From Lactiplantibacillus herbarum (lineage in GTDB: Bacteria; Bacillota; Bacilli; Lactobacillales; Lactobacillaceae): 64,000 nucleotides of DNA. Below are positions 26,798 to 35,679 of this stretch, in pieces. The notes beneath the pieces are model-generated. The model was not told the DNA's origin, did not search any database, and saw only the letters and a list, made by a program, of their open reading frames with translations. The stretch covers positions 191,342-255,341 of the forward strand of contig NZ_LFEE01000018.1 in NCBI RefSeq assembly GCF_001039045.1. Direction: 5' to 3'. A program made the translations under genes and the position numbers. Within the stretch, counting starts at the first letter, position 1. The number at the start of each line of letters is the position of its first letter.

Positions 26798-27763
26798 ATG
26801 AAAATTGGTTACTACTCAGCGTCAACGCCAATTACGGCTATATCACCGCAGCGTTTTGCCAGAGCCAAACGTTTCTTGAAGGCGCAGGACGTTCAATTAG
26901 TTGCGGGTGTTTTGACTAATCAACAGGATCACTACCGTTCTGGATTTATCCAGCAACGCGTTAGTGAATTGAATACATTAATTTATGATGAGACAATTGA
27001 TGTGATTATGGCTACGATTGGGGGAACTAATACCAATGCGGTACTGCCGTATTTAGATTATGCCTATTTGAATCAGCACCCTAAGACCATTGTGGGTTAT
27101 TCAGATGCGACGGCGTTACTACTGGCAGTGCAGACTAAAGCACCTAATTGCCGTGTTATTTATGGTCCAGCACTGGTTGCATCGCTGGGCGAATGGTCAC
27201 CACTAGTGGAAATGACCTGGCGTAATTTTTTAGCTGTTTATCAAACGCCGATGCAGCAGGTGGTAACGGTTGCTGCACCTACAGAGTGGACCGACGAAGC
27301 AGCTAATTGGGAAACTTATGATTATCCCAAGCAGATGCAGATTAATGAGTGGCACTATACGACGCAACCAGTATTATCGGGGCGGTTAATCGGTGGTAAC
27401 TTGAACACCATGTACGGCTTTTTGAAATCACCTTATTTTCCGCAGCTGACGGCTGATGATATTCTTTTTATTGAAGACGCGGAGAAAGATGCAGCCACAC
27501 TTGAAAAGAACTTTGTGATGCTACAGTTAGCGGGCATATTTAAACAAGTTAAGGGGATTATTTTAGGTAAGCATGCCTTATTCGATGATCAGGGAACTAA
27601 TCGGCGGCCAATCGATATTTTATTAGAAGTCCTGAATGGTCAGGAGCTACCGATTATTTACGATTATGATAGCTGTCACACGGTACCAATGATCAGCACA
27701 CCATTAGGAGCACAAGTACGGATTGACGCGGTCGAACAAACGGTGTCATTTAGTGAATTCTAA
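26798..27763 (+). CDS. Second S66 serine peptidase, MccF-like
   Basis: 321 aa, S66 family with Ser102 (G-Y-S-D-A-T), Glu226 (LFIEDAEKD) and His294 (DSCHTVPM). It also has Trp164 in PTEWTDEAANW at the loop position seen in MccF. The N-terminus (MKIGYYSAST) is shorter than in the paralogue at 23093, and overall identity between the two looks low, so they are not a recent duplication. AGGAGG stands nine bases before the ATG. Substrate may be a peptide-nucleotide or a wall LD-peptide. It stands alone after a terminator. Confidence 0.82.
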   Translation: MKIGYYSASTPITAISPQRFARAKRFLKAQDVQLVAGVLTNQQDHYRSGFIQQRVSELNTLIYDETIDVIMATIGGTNTNAVLPYLDYAYLNQHPKTIVGYSDATALLLAVQTKAPNCRVIYGPALVASLGEWSPLVEMTWRNFLAVYQTPMQQVVTVAAPTEWTDEAANWETYDYPKQMQINEWHYTTQPVLSGRLIGGNLNTMYGFLKSPYFPQLTADDILFIEDAEKDAATLEKNFVMLQLAGIFKQVKGIILGKHALFDDQGTNRRPIDILLEVLNGQELPIIYDYDSCHTVPMISTPLGAQVRIDAVEQTVSFSEF

Positions 27764-27792
27764 ATTGGTTTTCTACTAAAATATAGTAGAGC

Positions 27793-28227
27793 TTATGGTA
27801 ATTCTAGAAAGAATCGTTTTTGCATTTTAGTGGTGGTATAGCCTAAATGTTCATAAAATTGATGTGCAGCCGTACGTTCACTACCGGAGTTCAGTCGAAT
27901 ACCATGGACTTGGAATTCAGAGGCCTTACCAACTAATGCAATCATTAAAGCTTTTCCAAGACCCTGTCCGCGGCTGTCTTGATCGACTGCTAGTGCTAAA
28001 ACATTGAACAGTTTCGGTGCATAGGTTTCTAGGTAAACCTCCGCATGCACATATCCTATCAATTGATCATCGTCGTCAACAGCGGCTAACAATAGATGGT
28101 GTTGAGGTTCACTTAATAACTGCTGTAATTGCTGTGTGGCAGCTGTTATTGGGTAGTCGTATCCAAGGGAAAGTTTATTTATTCGTTGAATGTTTGGCGC
28201 ATCTTTGAGTAGTACTTTTCGAATCAT
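27793..28227 (-). CDS. GNAT-family N-acetyltransferase
   Basis: 144 aa. Acetyl-CoA loop DQDSRGQGLGKALM (R-G-Q-G-L-G) and C-terminal AHQFYEHLGYTTTKM are diagnostic. N-terminus IRKVLLKDAPNIQRIN is a normal GNAT beta-1. GGAGG lies eight bases before the ATG. Converges with the S66 gene with only 29 bases between the stop codons, and is divergent from the ABC transporter genes. Substrate unknown. Confidence 0.85.
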   Translation of the reverse strand: MIRKVLLKDAPNIQRINKLSLGYDYPITAATQQLQQLLSEPQHHLLLAAVDDDDQLIGYVHAEVYLETYAPKLFNVLALAVDQDSRGQGLGKALMIALVGKASEFQVHGIRLNSGSERTAAHQFYEHLGYTTTKMQKRFFLELP

Positions 28228-28380
28228 GTGAAGTCCTCCAAAACTTACTTTTTAATTTTCAATAATAAGACGTATATTGCTAAAATGTCAATTTATGAAT
28301 GATTAAAAATATTTATATAACAGAACAGATTTGATGTTTTTTTAGATTAAACGATCATATTATTTATTGGGAGTGATAGC

Positions 28381-29133
28381 ATGCGTAAATATTGGCAGCA
28401 GGTTCTGATCTATACGCAATATTTTTCAAAGGTAGCGTGGGATAATCCAGGTGTGTTAATCTATACGGTCTGTTTGCCACTAGTGTTTTTGATCTTGAAT
28501 ACTAAGGATCACTTTTTCCAACAATTAACATTAACGCAGTATGCGAATTCAGTTATTCCGTTCATCGGTTGGATGATTTTCACTAATTGCTTAGTAACGG
28601 TGGCTAGTATTGGTGAGCTACGGGAACAAGGCTACTTAAAACAGTACCGGACGTTGGTTGTGAACGTATCGGTCTTGATTGTCAGTGAAGCCATAGTCAA
28701 CCTGATCTTGTTACTAACAACTTTAACGTTAATTGCTGGATTGAGTAGTTTGGTCTTTCAGTTGCCGTTCCTTAAATTAATCGGCTGGCTCTGGCTAACC
28801 TTGGGACTAGCTTATATTCCTGTCATTTGTTACTGTTTACCGCTACTAGCAGTCAACATGCGTCAAAAAACGCTAAACACGATGGTGAATGCGATCTCGT
28901 TGATTATCATTGTTGGTTCGGTAGCGGTTAGCAATTTGGTTGTACTAGGAATGAGTAATATTTTCAGCAATGTGCTCAGTCCACTGTACTTGATAAGTAA
29001 CTTATTTCGAATGCTGACAGTAGGAACGGCTAGTCAGTACATCCTAACTTATTCAATTTGCTTAGTTATTTTGATTATTGTGGGCGCTTGGAGTTACCGG
29101 CACTTAAAAATTTTACCTACGGAGGGATTGTAA
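28381..29133 (+). CDS. ABC-2 type transporter permease
   Basis: 250 aa with about six hydrophobic segments and an ABC-2 layout: N-terminal amphipathic region, first helix PGVLIYTVCLPLVFLIL, then GELREQGYLKQYRT, the typical cytoplasmic loop of drug/bacteriocin export permeases. GGGAGTG precedes the ATG. The stop is one base before the start of the ATPase gene, so the two are coupled and probably form one exporter. Substrate unknown. Confidence 0.82.
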   Translation: MRKYWQQVLIYTQYFSKVAWDNPGVLIYTVCLPLVFLILNTKDHFFQQLTLTQYANSVIPFIGWMIFTNCLVTVASIGELREQGYLKQYRTLVVNVSVLIVSEAIVNLILLLTTLTLIAGLSSLVFQLPFLKLIGWLWLTLGLAYIPVICYCLPLLAVNMRQKTLNTMVNAISLIIIVGSVAVSNLVVLGMSNIFSNVLSPLYLISNLFRMLTVGTASQYILTYSICLVILIIVGAWSYRHLKILPTEGL

Positions 29134-29134
29134 G

Positions 29135-29812
29135 ATGCAAGTAACACAGTTATCATATCAATTTCCTAAGGCCAAACAAGCCCTGTTTACGGATCTAAAC
29201 TTTCAATTACAGAGCCCTGGTGTGAACTTTTTGATTGGTCAAAACGGCGTGGGTAAAACTACTTTAGTGGATATCATTACGGGTTTACGGCCAGCGACTG
29301 GAACGATTGACTGCCCACAGGATGCTATTTACTTGAACCAACAGTTACCGATGTTAACGTCGATTCGAGTTTGTGACGTTGCTAAGCTGGTGTTGGGGAT
29401 TGAGCGGGGGCGATTACACTTTCAGCTAACAGAGTTTGAGTCGTGGGTTGACGCACCTACTTATCGGTTTTTGAAGCCCATTTGGGAACAACATTACGGT
29501 CAGCTTTCGGGTGGTCAGCGCAAATTGGTTCAGTTACTACTGTTTATGCAAGTTGATCGGCAACTGGTGGTACTGGATGAACCAACTGCTGCGGTTGACC
29601 GTCAGAATGTGCAGTTATTATTCGAAGTAATGCAGGCCCATCCACAGCGAACTTACTTGATGATTACGCATGACGTCCGTGATATTCAGGCTTTCGATGA
29701 TTATCGGGTGTTGTGGTTACATGACCGCCAGATGACAACCCTAACCAAGGGTGAGTTTGAACGCTCGGACAATCAACAGTGGGCTTTTATCACCGCGTTT
29801 AAAGCTGAATAA
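29135..29812 (+). CDS. ABC transporter ATP-binding protein
   Basis: 225 aa. Walker A IGQNGVGKTTLV, signature QLSGGQRKLVQLL, Walker B LVVLDEPTAAVD and H-loop MITHD are intact. The protein is short, with a compressed helical region between Q-loop (YLNQQLPML) and signature, as in export-type ATPases. GGAGGG before the ATG lies in the end of the permease gene. Pairs with the permease upstream. Confidence 0.9.
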   Translation: MQVTQLSYQFPKAKQALFTDLNFQLQSPGVNFLIGQNGVGKTTLVDIITGLRPATGTIDCPQDAIYLNQQLPMLTSIRVCDVAKLVLGIERGRLHFQLTEFESWVDAPTYRFLKPIWEQHYGQLSGGQRKLVQLLLFMQVDRQLVVLDEPTAAVDRQNVQLLFEVMQAHPQRTYLMITHDVRDIQAFDDYRVLWLHDRQMTTLTKGEFERSDNQQWAFITAFKAE

Positions 29813-29852
29813 AAAAACCGCTAATTCAGAATTTATCTGAACTAGCGGTTTT
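29813..29852. terminator. Bidirectional terminator after ABC transporter
   Basis: Stem AAAACCGCTA-TTCAGA / TCTGAA-TAGCGGTTTT; serves the ABC genes and the convergent membrane gene. Confidence 0.85.
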
Positions 29853-29857
29853 AGTCA

Positions 29858-30934
29858 CTAACCGAAGTAGTAATGGTAAGCGATAATGATGACCCAAAGA
29901 ACGATCCAGAGAATACTGAATGTTAGTTGGAAATAAGTTAAATGATAGCGGAACTTACGGAAACGATCGCTACCAGCAAGTTTGAATGAAAGCTTGCTAG
30001 TGTCTAATAATTGTAGATAATCATACAGCTTAGTAGGCCACAAGATGCTAACGGTTTGCACAATTACGAGCGCAATCAGTGCAACTACACCTGCTGGGTA
30101 TACGATAGCAGTATTGACCGTAAATGCTGGTGCAATAATGTTAGTGTAGAGTAACCAGAATGAGGTTAAGCCTAACAGATAACCAATAATGCGAATAACA
30201 TTGACGGTAATGACACGTACCTTCAGATCAGGCTGTTGTTTAATTAATGCACGGTTAGCTTGGTAGTGTAAAGTCCCAAAACGAGCAGTGTCACTAGTTA
30301 AATAACGATTCTGATACAAGTAAGGTAGTTGTGCCAGCAAGCCGATTAAAGCTACTACTGGAATCGCAATGATTGCGACCATCACTAGGTATTCGATCGT
30401 AGCAACGGGAACCATACTAACGCGGTAAGCCCAGCTGATCCAACCAACTAAGATTAGGAGATCCAGTGCTAATACTTGCCAGAGTTGTTGGCGACGGTAA
30501 CGTTGAAAGTCATGGGTCGTTGCAAGTGTAAATGACGCTTGTGATGATTCATGACTGATCAGGTAATCATAGCTCTGCGTTGTCCATACTAATGCTGGAA
30601 TCATTAATAATACAATCCCGACAATTAGCAAGATGACACTAGTGACCACGGCCCAGATTGGGAAGATCAAAAGTGGTAACTTAGTCGCAACGAGGTAGCT
30701 GCTGACTAGCAAACAGAGTACACCGATCCACCAGCAAGCTTGTAGACAGTAGTATAACCATTTGAGGTGTGGGGCTTGTTCCGTAATTTGACGACGTGCT
30801 TGCGATTGAAGCTTCAATTGGGCTTTCAATGGCAATGCCTTGGGTGCTTTCACGTAGGGCTGGTTGAGGTTACGGTAACCTAACCAACAAACGAGTCCTA
30901 GTAGGACCAGGAGAATCAAACAAATAATTAACAT
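29858..30934 (-). CDS. Polytopic membrane protein with internal duplication, function unknown
   Basis: 358 aa with about nine hydrophobic segments. I do not recognise the family. Two units of similar design are visible: W-T-x2-YDYL-x9-SFTLA-x3-DFQR near residues 118-150 and W-P-x2-YDYL-x9-SFKLA-x3-RFRKFR near 299-335, each followed by a hydrophobic pair. This points to an ancient tandem duplication, as in many transporters. No enzymatic motif. AAAGGA nine bases before the ATG supports the start. It stands alone between a terminator and a long promoter region. Confidence 0.7.
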   Translation of the reverse strand: MLIICLILLVLLGLVCWLGYRNLNQPYVKAPKALPLKAQLKLQSQARRQITEQAPHLKWLYYCLQACWWIGVLCLLVSSYLVATKLPLLIFPIWAVVTSVILLIVGIVLLMIPALVWTTQSYDYLISHESSQASFTLATTHDFQRYRRQQLWQVLALDLLILVGWISWAYRVSMVPVATIEYLVMVAIIAIPVVALIGLLAQLPYLYQNRYLTSDTARFGTLHYQANRALIKQQPDLKVRVITVNVIRIIGYLLGLTSFWLLYTNIIAPAFTVNTAIVYPAGVVALIALVIVQTVSILWPTKLYDYLQLLDTSKLSFKLAGSDRFRKFRYHLTYFQLTFSILWIVLWVIIIAYHYYFG

Positions 30935-31413
30935 GGCATAAGTCCTTTAACAAAATATAGTCGTGCTTACTTATACTAGTGTAAAACGCAATTGTGGTCA
31001 AATTGTGACGATAGTTTAAAACTTGTGAAGTTTCTTAAGTTAACGGCGTAAATCAACCTATTTATTCGATGGCATGACTGATATCGATCGAATGGAAAAC
31101 AGGTGATATAGCAATTATTGTTGTTAGTCTAGTTACAGATGAAATCTTTAAGGTTTCTTTGTAATTGAATTGTAACTGTGAGTAACAGTTTTCTATGGTA
31201 CATTAGTCTTTGATTAGTAATTGAAGATAATTGTAAGCAGCAATAATGTTAAAAATCATACTTATGAACCGACTGTTAATACGTCTAAACATTGTTATTA
31301 GATTGATTGGTATAGTCATCTTGATATTCCGTTGAATATTTAAGTGAATTACATATTATGACTGTTTACGAGTGTTTTAAGTGCTAAATCCATTACGGAA
31401 AGGTGTATGGAAA
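30935..31413. other. 479-base regulatory gap before second GH25 gene
   Basis: No ORF with a ribosome binding site in either strand. It contains a WalR-type box at 31160-31176 and an AACTGT-gagta-ACAGTT inverted repeat at 31174-31190. The distance from box to start codon (about 240 bases) implies a long 5' leader for the muramidase. Confidence 0.5.
31160..31176 (+). promoter_or_regulatory. WalR-type box upstream of the second GH25 gene
   Basis: TGTAAT-TGAAT-TGTAAC fits TGTWAH-N5-TGTWAH exactly. Independent occurrence in front of both GH25 paralogues, while the surrounding bases differ, supports a real site. Confidence 0.68.
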
Positions 31414-33012
31414 GTGAAAATAAAAAAAAGATGGGGATTAATATTGGCGACCGTTGGGGTGTTGTTTACCTTTGGTGTGTCAATGAAAGCTTCAGCAGCT
31501 ATTCCTGATATTTCAGAATGGCAGGGGCGTCTGACGAGTACCCAGGTTAGCAGTCTTAAGTCGCAGGTCAGCTTTGTTATCAACCGGGTTCAATATGGTT
31601 CGGGGTATGAAGATTTATATCACACTAGTAATGAAAACTTATATGTTAAATACGGTGTGCCATTTGGCTCGTATGATTTTGCAACGTTTACGAATGTGGC
31701 AAGTGCTAAGGCGGAGGCTCAAAAGTTCTACGCGCGGGCAAATAAAAACACGCGTTTCTATGTCTTGGACTTTGAAACCACTTCGATGAATAGCAGCACA
31801 TCAAATGCGGCGGTTAAGGCTTGGTACAGTGAGATGCGCTCGTTGACGAGTAAAAAGTTGATCTTCTATTCTTACCAATCATTTGCTAGTACGTATGCCA
31901 ATAGTTCACGCCAGATTTTTGATGCTCAGTGGATTGCAAACTATTCTAACCGGCCAACAATTTCTTATTCATTATGGCAGTATACTAGTTCTTACTACTT
32001 GAAGGCGTTGGGTCAAAACGTTGATAATAGTCTTTCCGATAGTTCATCGGTGACTAATTATCATCCACTGAGTTGGTGGCTGAGCACGTCATCTGCATCA
32101 ACAACGACAACTGCTAAACCAGTGACTAAGCCAGTAGCCAAACTTGTTACGTATGCTTATAGTAGCTATAAAGTTGGCCAGTATGCGTACGTGTTAAATA
32201 GCGCGACTGGGTATTATGGTTCTACAAAAATTCCAACTTCTGCACGGCAGAAAATGTATAAAATTACGGCAGTAAAGGCATTGACTAGGTTTAAATCAAA
32301 ACAAATTGTCTATGTTGCTGGTCTCAATAAATGGTTGTATGCTCAAGATATCAATGGTTACTGGGCTAATGGGGCGTATGGTGCTTTTAAGGTAACAGCC
32401 AATACGGCTATTTATAATAATGCAGCGTTAACCAGCAAAACCGGTAAGCAAGTTGCTAAGGGTGCCTCAGTTAAAGGAACGGTTGTTCATCAATCCGGCA
32501 ATACGTATCAAGTCAAATTGGATAACGGTGGATATATTACTGGTCTAGTAACAGCATCGACCTATACTGCGATGGCAAAACCGAAACCAATCGTTTATGC
32601 CTACAGCAGCTATAAAGTAGGCCAGTCTGCGTATGTTTCAAGTGGTGCAATTAATTATTACGGTGGTGCTGCAATTCCAAAGTCGGTTCGGCAAAAGATG
32701 TACAGAATTACGGCGGTTAAGTCGGTTACCAAGTCCAGATCTAAACAGATTGTCTACGTTTCAGGTCTCAACAAGTGGTTACTTGCTCAAGATATTGGTG
32801 GCTATTGGCCATTAGGTTCTTCTGGAAAATTCACCATGAAATATGGGACAGCCAATGTTTACAGTGATGTTAAGTTGAGTCATAGATCAGGCAAAACCAT
32901 TAAGAACGGGACTAAGTTTAGCGGGAAGGTTGTTCAATCAGGGCGGCTATATCGTATTAAACTCAGTTCAGGTGGTTACATTACAGCCGCAGTTCAAGAA
33001 ACGAATCATTAG
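31414..33012 (+). CDS. GH25 muramidase with two C-terminal repeat domains
   Basis: 532-aa secreted N-acetylmuramidase. Signal peptide (KIKKRWGLILATVGVLFTF, ending ASA-A), GH25 barrel with PDISEWQG and VLDFETTSM, then a Thr/Lys/Pro linker and two copies of the repeat YAYSSYKVGQ..QKMYKITAVK..IVYVxGLNKWL..QDIxGYW (encoded about 32150-32365 and 32595-32800), each followed by an SH3-like wall-binding segment. GTG 31414 eight bases after GGAAAGGTG is the likely start. The catalytic half is nearly identical in pattern to the gene at 25322; the extra repeat is the main difference. Confidence 0.9.
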   Translation: MKIKKRWGLILATVGVLFTFGVSMKASAAIPDISEWQGRLTSTQVSSLKSQVSFVINRVQYGSGYEDLYHTSNENLYVKYGVPFGSYDFATFTNVASAKAEAQKFYARANKNTRFYVLDFETTSMNSSTSNAAVKAWYSEMRSLTSKKLIFYSYQSFASTYANSSRQIFDAQWIANYSNRPTISYSLWQYTSSYYLKALGQNVDNSLSDSSSVTNYHPLSWWLSTSSASTTTTAKPVTKPVAKLVTYAYSSYKVGQYAYVLNSATGYYGSTKIPTSARQKMYKITAVKALTRFKSKQIVYVAGLNKWLYAQDINGYWANGAYGAFKVTANTAIYNNAALTSKTGKQVAKGASVKGTVVHQSGNTYQVKLDNGGYITGLVTASTYTAMAKPKPIVYAYSSYKVGQSAYVSSGAINYYGGAAIPKSVRQKMYRITAVKSVTKSRSKQIVYVSGLNKWLLAQDIGGYWPLGSSGKFTMKYGTANVYSDVKLSHRSGKTIKNGTKFSGKVVQSGRLYRIKLSSGGYITAAVQETNH

Positions 33013-33029
33013 TATTTATAGTTAAATGA

Positions 33030-33075
33030 AAATAAGAGCGCAAAACCAAATTTTGGTTTTGCGCTCTTATTTTTG
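33030..33075. terminator. Terminator after second GH25 gene
   Basis: Arms AATAAGAGCGCAAAACCA and complement enclose a short loop; T-run on the plus strand, A-run on the other side, so it also serves the convergent gene. Confidence 0.93.
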
Positions 33076-33112
33076 ATTCAACAGTTAGTTAATACTCGTT
33101 GTAGTAACTAAC

Positions 33113-33862
33113 TTAGTAAATTGATCGCTGTTTTGCTTGTTTGATCAAAGCAGCAAGGGTTGAAGCCGTTTGTTGTTCTGCTTGCTTTTCAGCAGCAGCT
33201 TCGGCCTTAGATTTTACTTGTGCAATTTCTGCAGTTGTCATCGTTGGGTCCGCAGCTACGGCTGTTTTCACTTCGGTAGCAACAGCTGTGGCAATTGCCG
33301 TCTTAGCAGTCTTTTCCTTTTGAGCAGCCGTTGTGGCTAACCACTTAGCTTGGCTTGTACTGAGGGTTACCCAGTCCTTAGGTAAAGTAAAGGTAACTTG
33401 ACGACTCACTAATTCGTGATGTGTCCCGGTCCAAGAGAAGAGGAACTTCCAAAAACTGTTATCATAGCGCCAAGTTGTTGTCTTGGTAGCCATGCTAGCT
33501 TGATCAACGTTGCGATACGTCACGCGATTAGTTGTCTTAAGACTAGCTGGTGTATGACGTTGTTTGGATTGACCTTTTAAAGTATAGACGTAGACGCGTT
33601 CAGTTTTGGCCTTTTTAATAGGCTGATAAACTAACACGCTTAGTTCTTTACTGGTTGAAACAGAAGCAATCTTAACGGTTTTGGTGGTGCTGCCTTGATG
33701 CATGCCCCAATGCCAGTTGTCGTTACCAAGCATTAGTGCAGCACTGGCGATTAAGATAATGAAACCAATGCTACCAACAATACTTCGTTGCATCTTGGTC
33801 TCCAAGAAGAGCAAACCGCAGACGAAGATGACGATACCGATGAATAAAACGATTAAAATCAT
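33113..33862 (-). CDS. DUF4811 membrane protein
   Basis: 249 aa. Two N-terminal hydrophobic helices (about 1-20 and 29-47), an extracellular region with a beta-rich centre, and an Ala/Lys/Glu-rich C-terminal helix probably forming a coiled coil. DUF4811 proteins are regularly encoded next to DHA2-type efflux pumps in lactobacilli; here the ATG overlaps the pump's stop codon by four bases (ATGA), so translation is coupled. A role as an accessory of the pump is an inference from context. Confidence 0.8.
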   Translation of the reverse strand: MILIVLFIGIVIFVCGLLFLETKMQRSIVGSIGFIILIASAALMLGNDNWHWGMHQGSTTKTVKIASVSTSKELSVLVYQPIKKAKTERVYVYTLKGQSKQRHTPASLKTTNRVTYRNVDQASMATKTTTWRYDNSFWKFLFSWTGTHHELVSRQVTFTLPKDWVTLSTSQAKWLATTAAQKEKTAKTAIATAVATEVKTAVAADPTMTTAEIAQVKSKAEAAAEKQAEQQTASTLAALIKQAKQRSIY

Positions 33863-35301
33863 GCCGCCGCCTCCTGTTTTTGATTTTTAACGAAGAATGC
33901 TAAGCATAAATCAATGATCCCAAAGGCAGTTGCAACTAGGAAAGCGGCGTGGAAACCGTTCATAGCGGCAGTGTAGCTTTGGCTTTGATAGACTAAGGGT
34001 GCACTAGCTAAAAGGGCTTTAGCAGGAGCATCGTTTGACATGACATTTGCTAAGACACTCCCTAAAACGGCAGTCCCCATTGAAGTGGTTACTTGGCGCA
34101 TGGTGCTATTAACAGCCGTTCCGTGACTTAACTGAAGTCCGGTAAGATCAACTGAACTAGCAGCCGTAACGGGCATCGTAACGAGTGCGACCCCAATCAT
34201 AAGAATCGTGTATTCACAGATGATATAGCTGTATGGCGTTGTCTGAGTTAGTAAGGAGAATGGTAACGTTCCTAAGGTTAATAGGAACGTCCCAATCAAG
34301 GCTAAACGCTGACCACCCATACGATCATTCAAGTTACCACTGATTAAACTGACAATACCGAAAACAAGGGCGCCAGGTAAGATCATTAGTCCAGAATGGA
34401 ATGGTGATAAGCCACGAACTTGTTGTAAGTACATTGGTAGAACAACTTGGATCCCAATCATGGTCGTGTTAGAAAATGCCGTAATTAGGGAAGCAATGGT
34501 AAATGATGGAATCTTTAATAAGCGAACATTTAAGAATGGATCTTTGGCTGGCCATTCGCGACGAACAAAGAGTCCGATGAAGATCAAACCAACGATGAAG
34601 CCGCCGATAACTGAAGGTGAACCCCAGCCGTTCGAACCAACTTCAGAAAACCCGAAGAGTAAACTCCCGAAACCAATTGTCGAAAGGATAATGGCAATCT
34701 TGTCGATTGGTGATTTTTTAACAGGAATAACTGGTCGTACAAAGATCAAAGAAAGAATCAGTACTAAGATAACTGGTGGAATAATAATACCGAACATATT
34801 ACGCCAAGTTGAGTTATCTAGGATCCAACCAGATAAGGTAGGTCCTAAGGCTGGTGCTAATCCAATCACAATCCCACCGAGTCCCATCATTGCCCCACGC
34901 TTGTCAGCTGGGAAGGTTACGAGTAGGACCGTTTGAATTGTAGGGAAGGTAATCCCAACACCAACAGCTTGAATCAAACGACCGATAAAGATCATTGAGA
35001 AGCTATTAGCGGTGTAGCTGATAATTAAACCAACTAAGAAAAACGATAGTGCAGCCAAATAAATTGACCGGAGACTAAAGTTATTGATCAACCAAGCACT
35101 GATAGGAATCATGATCCCCATCACCAGTAAGAAGCCGGTCGTTAACCATTGAACGGTTGCGCTCGTAATATTGAACTCGCTCATTAGGGTCGGATAGGCA
35201 GTTACTAACATGTTGGTCGTTAGTGCAGTACAAAAGGTTCCGAACATCAGGGTCACCATTAACCAGGTTCGGTTAAATGGCTTACCGTTAACATCTTTCA
35301 T
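33859..35301 (-). CDS. DHA2-family (EmrB/QacA) MFS drug efflux transporter
   Basis: 480 aa with about 14 hydrophobic helices, the DHA2 arrangement of proton-driven multidrug exporters. Motif A-type loop NNFSLRSIYL and the antiporter motif C region GLAPALGPTLSGWIL are visible. GAGG lies upstream of the ATG. Promoter: -10 TACAAT and -35 TTATTT at 35353-35380 on the minus strand; a perfect palindrome covers the -35, so a repressor probably controls expression. Operon with DUF4811. Substrate unknown. Confidence 0.88.
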   Translation of the reverse strand: MKDVNGKPFNRTWLMVTLMFGTFCTALTTNMLVTAYPTLMSEFNITSATVQWLTTGFLLVMGIMIPISAWLINNFSLRSIYLAALSFFLVGLIISYTANSFSMIFIGRLIQAVGVGITFPTIQTVLLVTFPADKRGAMMGLGGIVIGLAPALGPTLSGWILDNSTWRNMFGIIIPPVILVLILSLIFVRPVIPVKKSPIDKIAIILSTIGFGSLLFGFSEVGSNGWGSPSVIGGFIVGLIFIGLFVRREWPAKDPFLNVRLLKIPSFTIASLITAFSNTTMIGIQVVLPMYLQQVRGLSPFHSGLMILPGALVFGIVSLISGNLNDRMGGQRLALIGTFLLTLGTLPFSLLTQTTPYSYIICEYTILMIGVALVTMPVTAASSVDLTGLQLSHGTAVNSTMRQVTTSMGTAVLGSVLANVMSNDAPAKALLASAPLVYQSQSYTAAMNGFHAAFLVATAFGIIDLCLAFFVKNQKQEAAA

Positions 35302-35352
35302 TAAGAAAGCCTCACTTTTTAGACGTACGAGACGCCTTTGGATTTACACTCA

Positions 35353-35380
35353 ATTGTAACCTGTTTTGGTCAGGAAATAA
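35353..35380 (-). promoter_or_regulatory. Promoter of the DHA2/DUF4811 operon
   Basis: TACAAT (-10, 35353-35358) and TTATTT (-35, 35375-35380) on the minus strand, spacer 16. Confidence 0.5.
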
Positions 35381-35401
35381 ACTGTTTAGAACAGTTTATT
35401 T
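35375..35401. promoter_or_regulatory. Operator-like palindrome upstream of the efflux gene
   Basis: AAATAAACTGTT-tag-AACAGTTTATTT: perfect 12-base arms with a 3-base centre. It overlaps the -35 of the efflux promoter, the classic place for a TetR- or MarR-type repressor. No regulator gene is adjacent. Confidence 0.65.
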
Positions 35402-35486
35402 GAGATAAAACGAATTAATTTTAATTATTTATCTAGTTATGGCAATAACGCTTAAATTATTGAGTTTTTAGGGGTGAAATAGGCAA

Positions 35487-35506
35487 CGCATAAACTAGTT
35501 TATGCG
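35487..35506. promoter_or_regulatory. Second palindrome in the same gap
   Basis: CGCATAAACTAGTTTATGCG, a perfect 20-base palindrome. It shares ATAAACT/AGTTTAT half-sites with the operator at 35375, so the same protein could bind both. Confidence 0.55.
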
Positions 35507-35642
35507 CGGTCAATAATTAAGATTTTAATTGGATGTTTTAGAAGTGTGACGTAAGCGAGTGATTTAACAGACTGTCAGATTAAAACCGTATCTTTTTTTT
35601 AAGAACATCTGATTGGTTCGCCTGCGCAACAAATTCGCAGTA

Positions 35643-35651
35643 TGCTAAAAT
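35643..35651 (+). promoter_or_regulatory. Extended -10 of the FAD oxidoreductase gene
   Basis: TGCTAAAAT, 28 bases before the start codon; no clear -35. Confidence 0.4.
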
Positions 35652-35679
35652 GGAAGCAGAATAGTGTGGAGGCGTTAAA

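Noticed and set aside
23093-27763. Complete microcin C-type biosynthesis cluster
   Set aside because: No MccB-like adenylating enzyme, no precursor peptide and no dedicated exporter in the region; only candidate immunity functions are present.
27772-27790. Hairpin TCTACTA/TAGTAGA between convergent genes as terminator
   Set aside because: Short, AT-only stem without a T-run; too weak to call.
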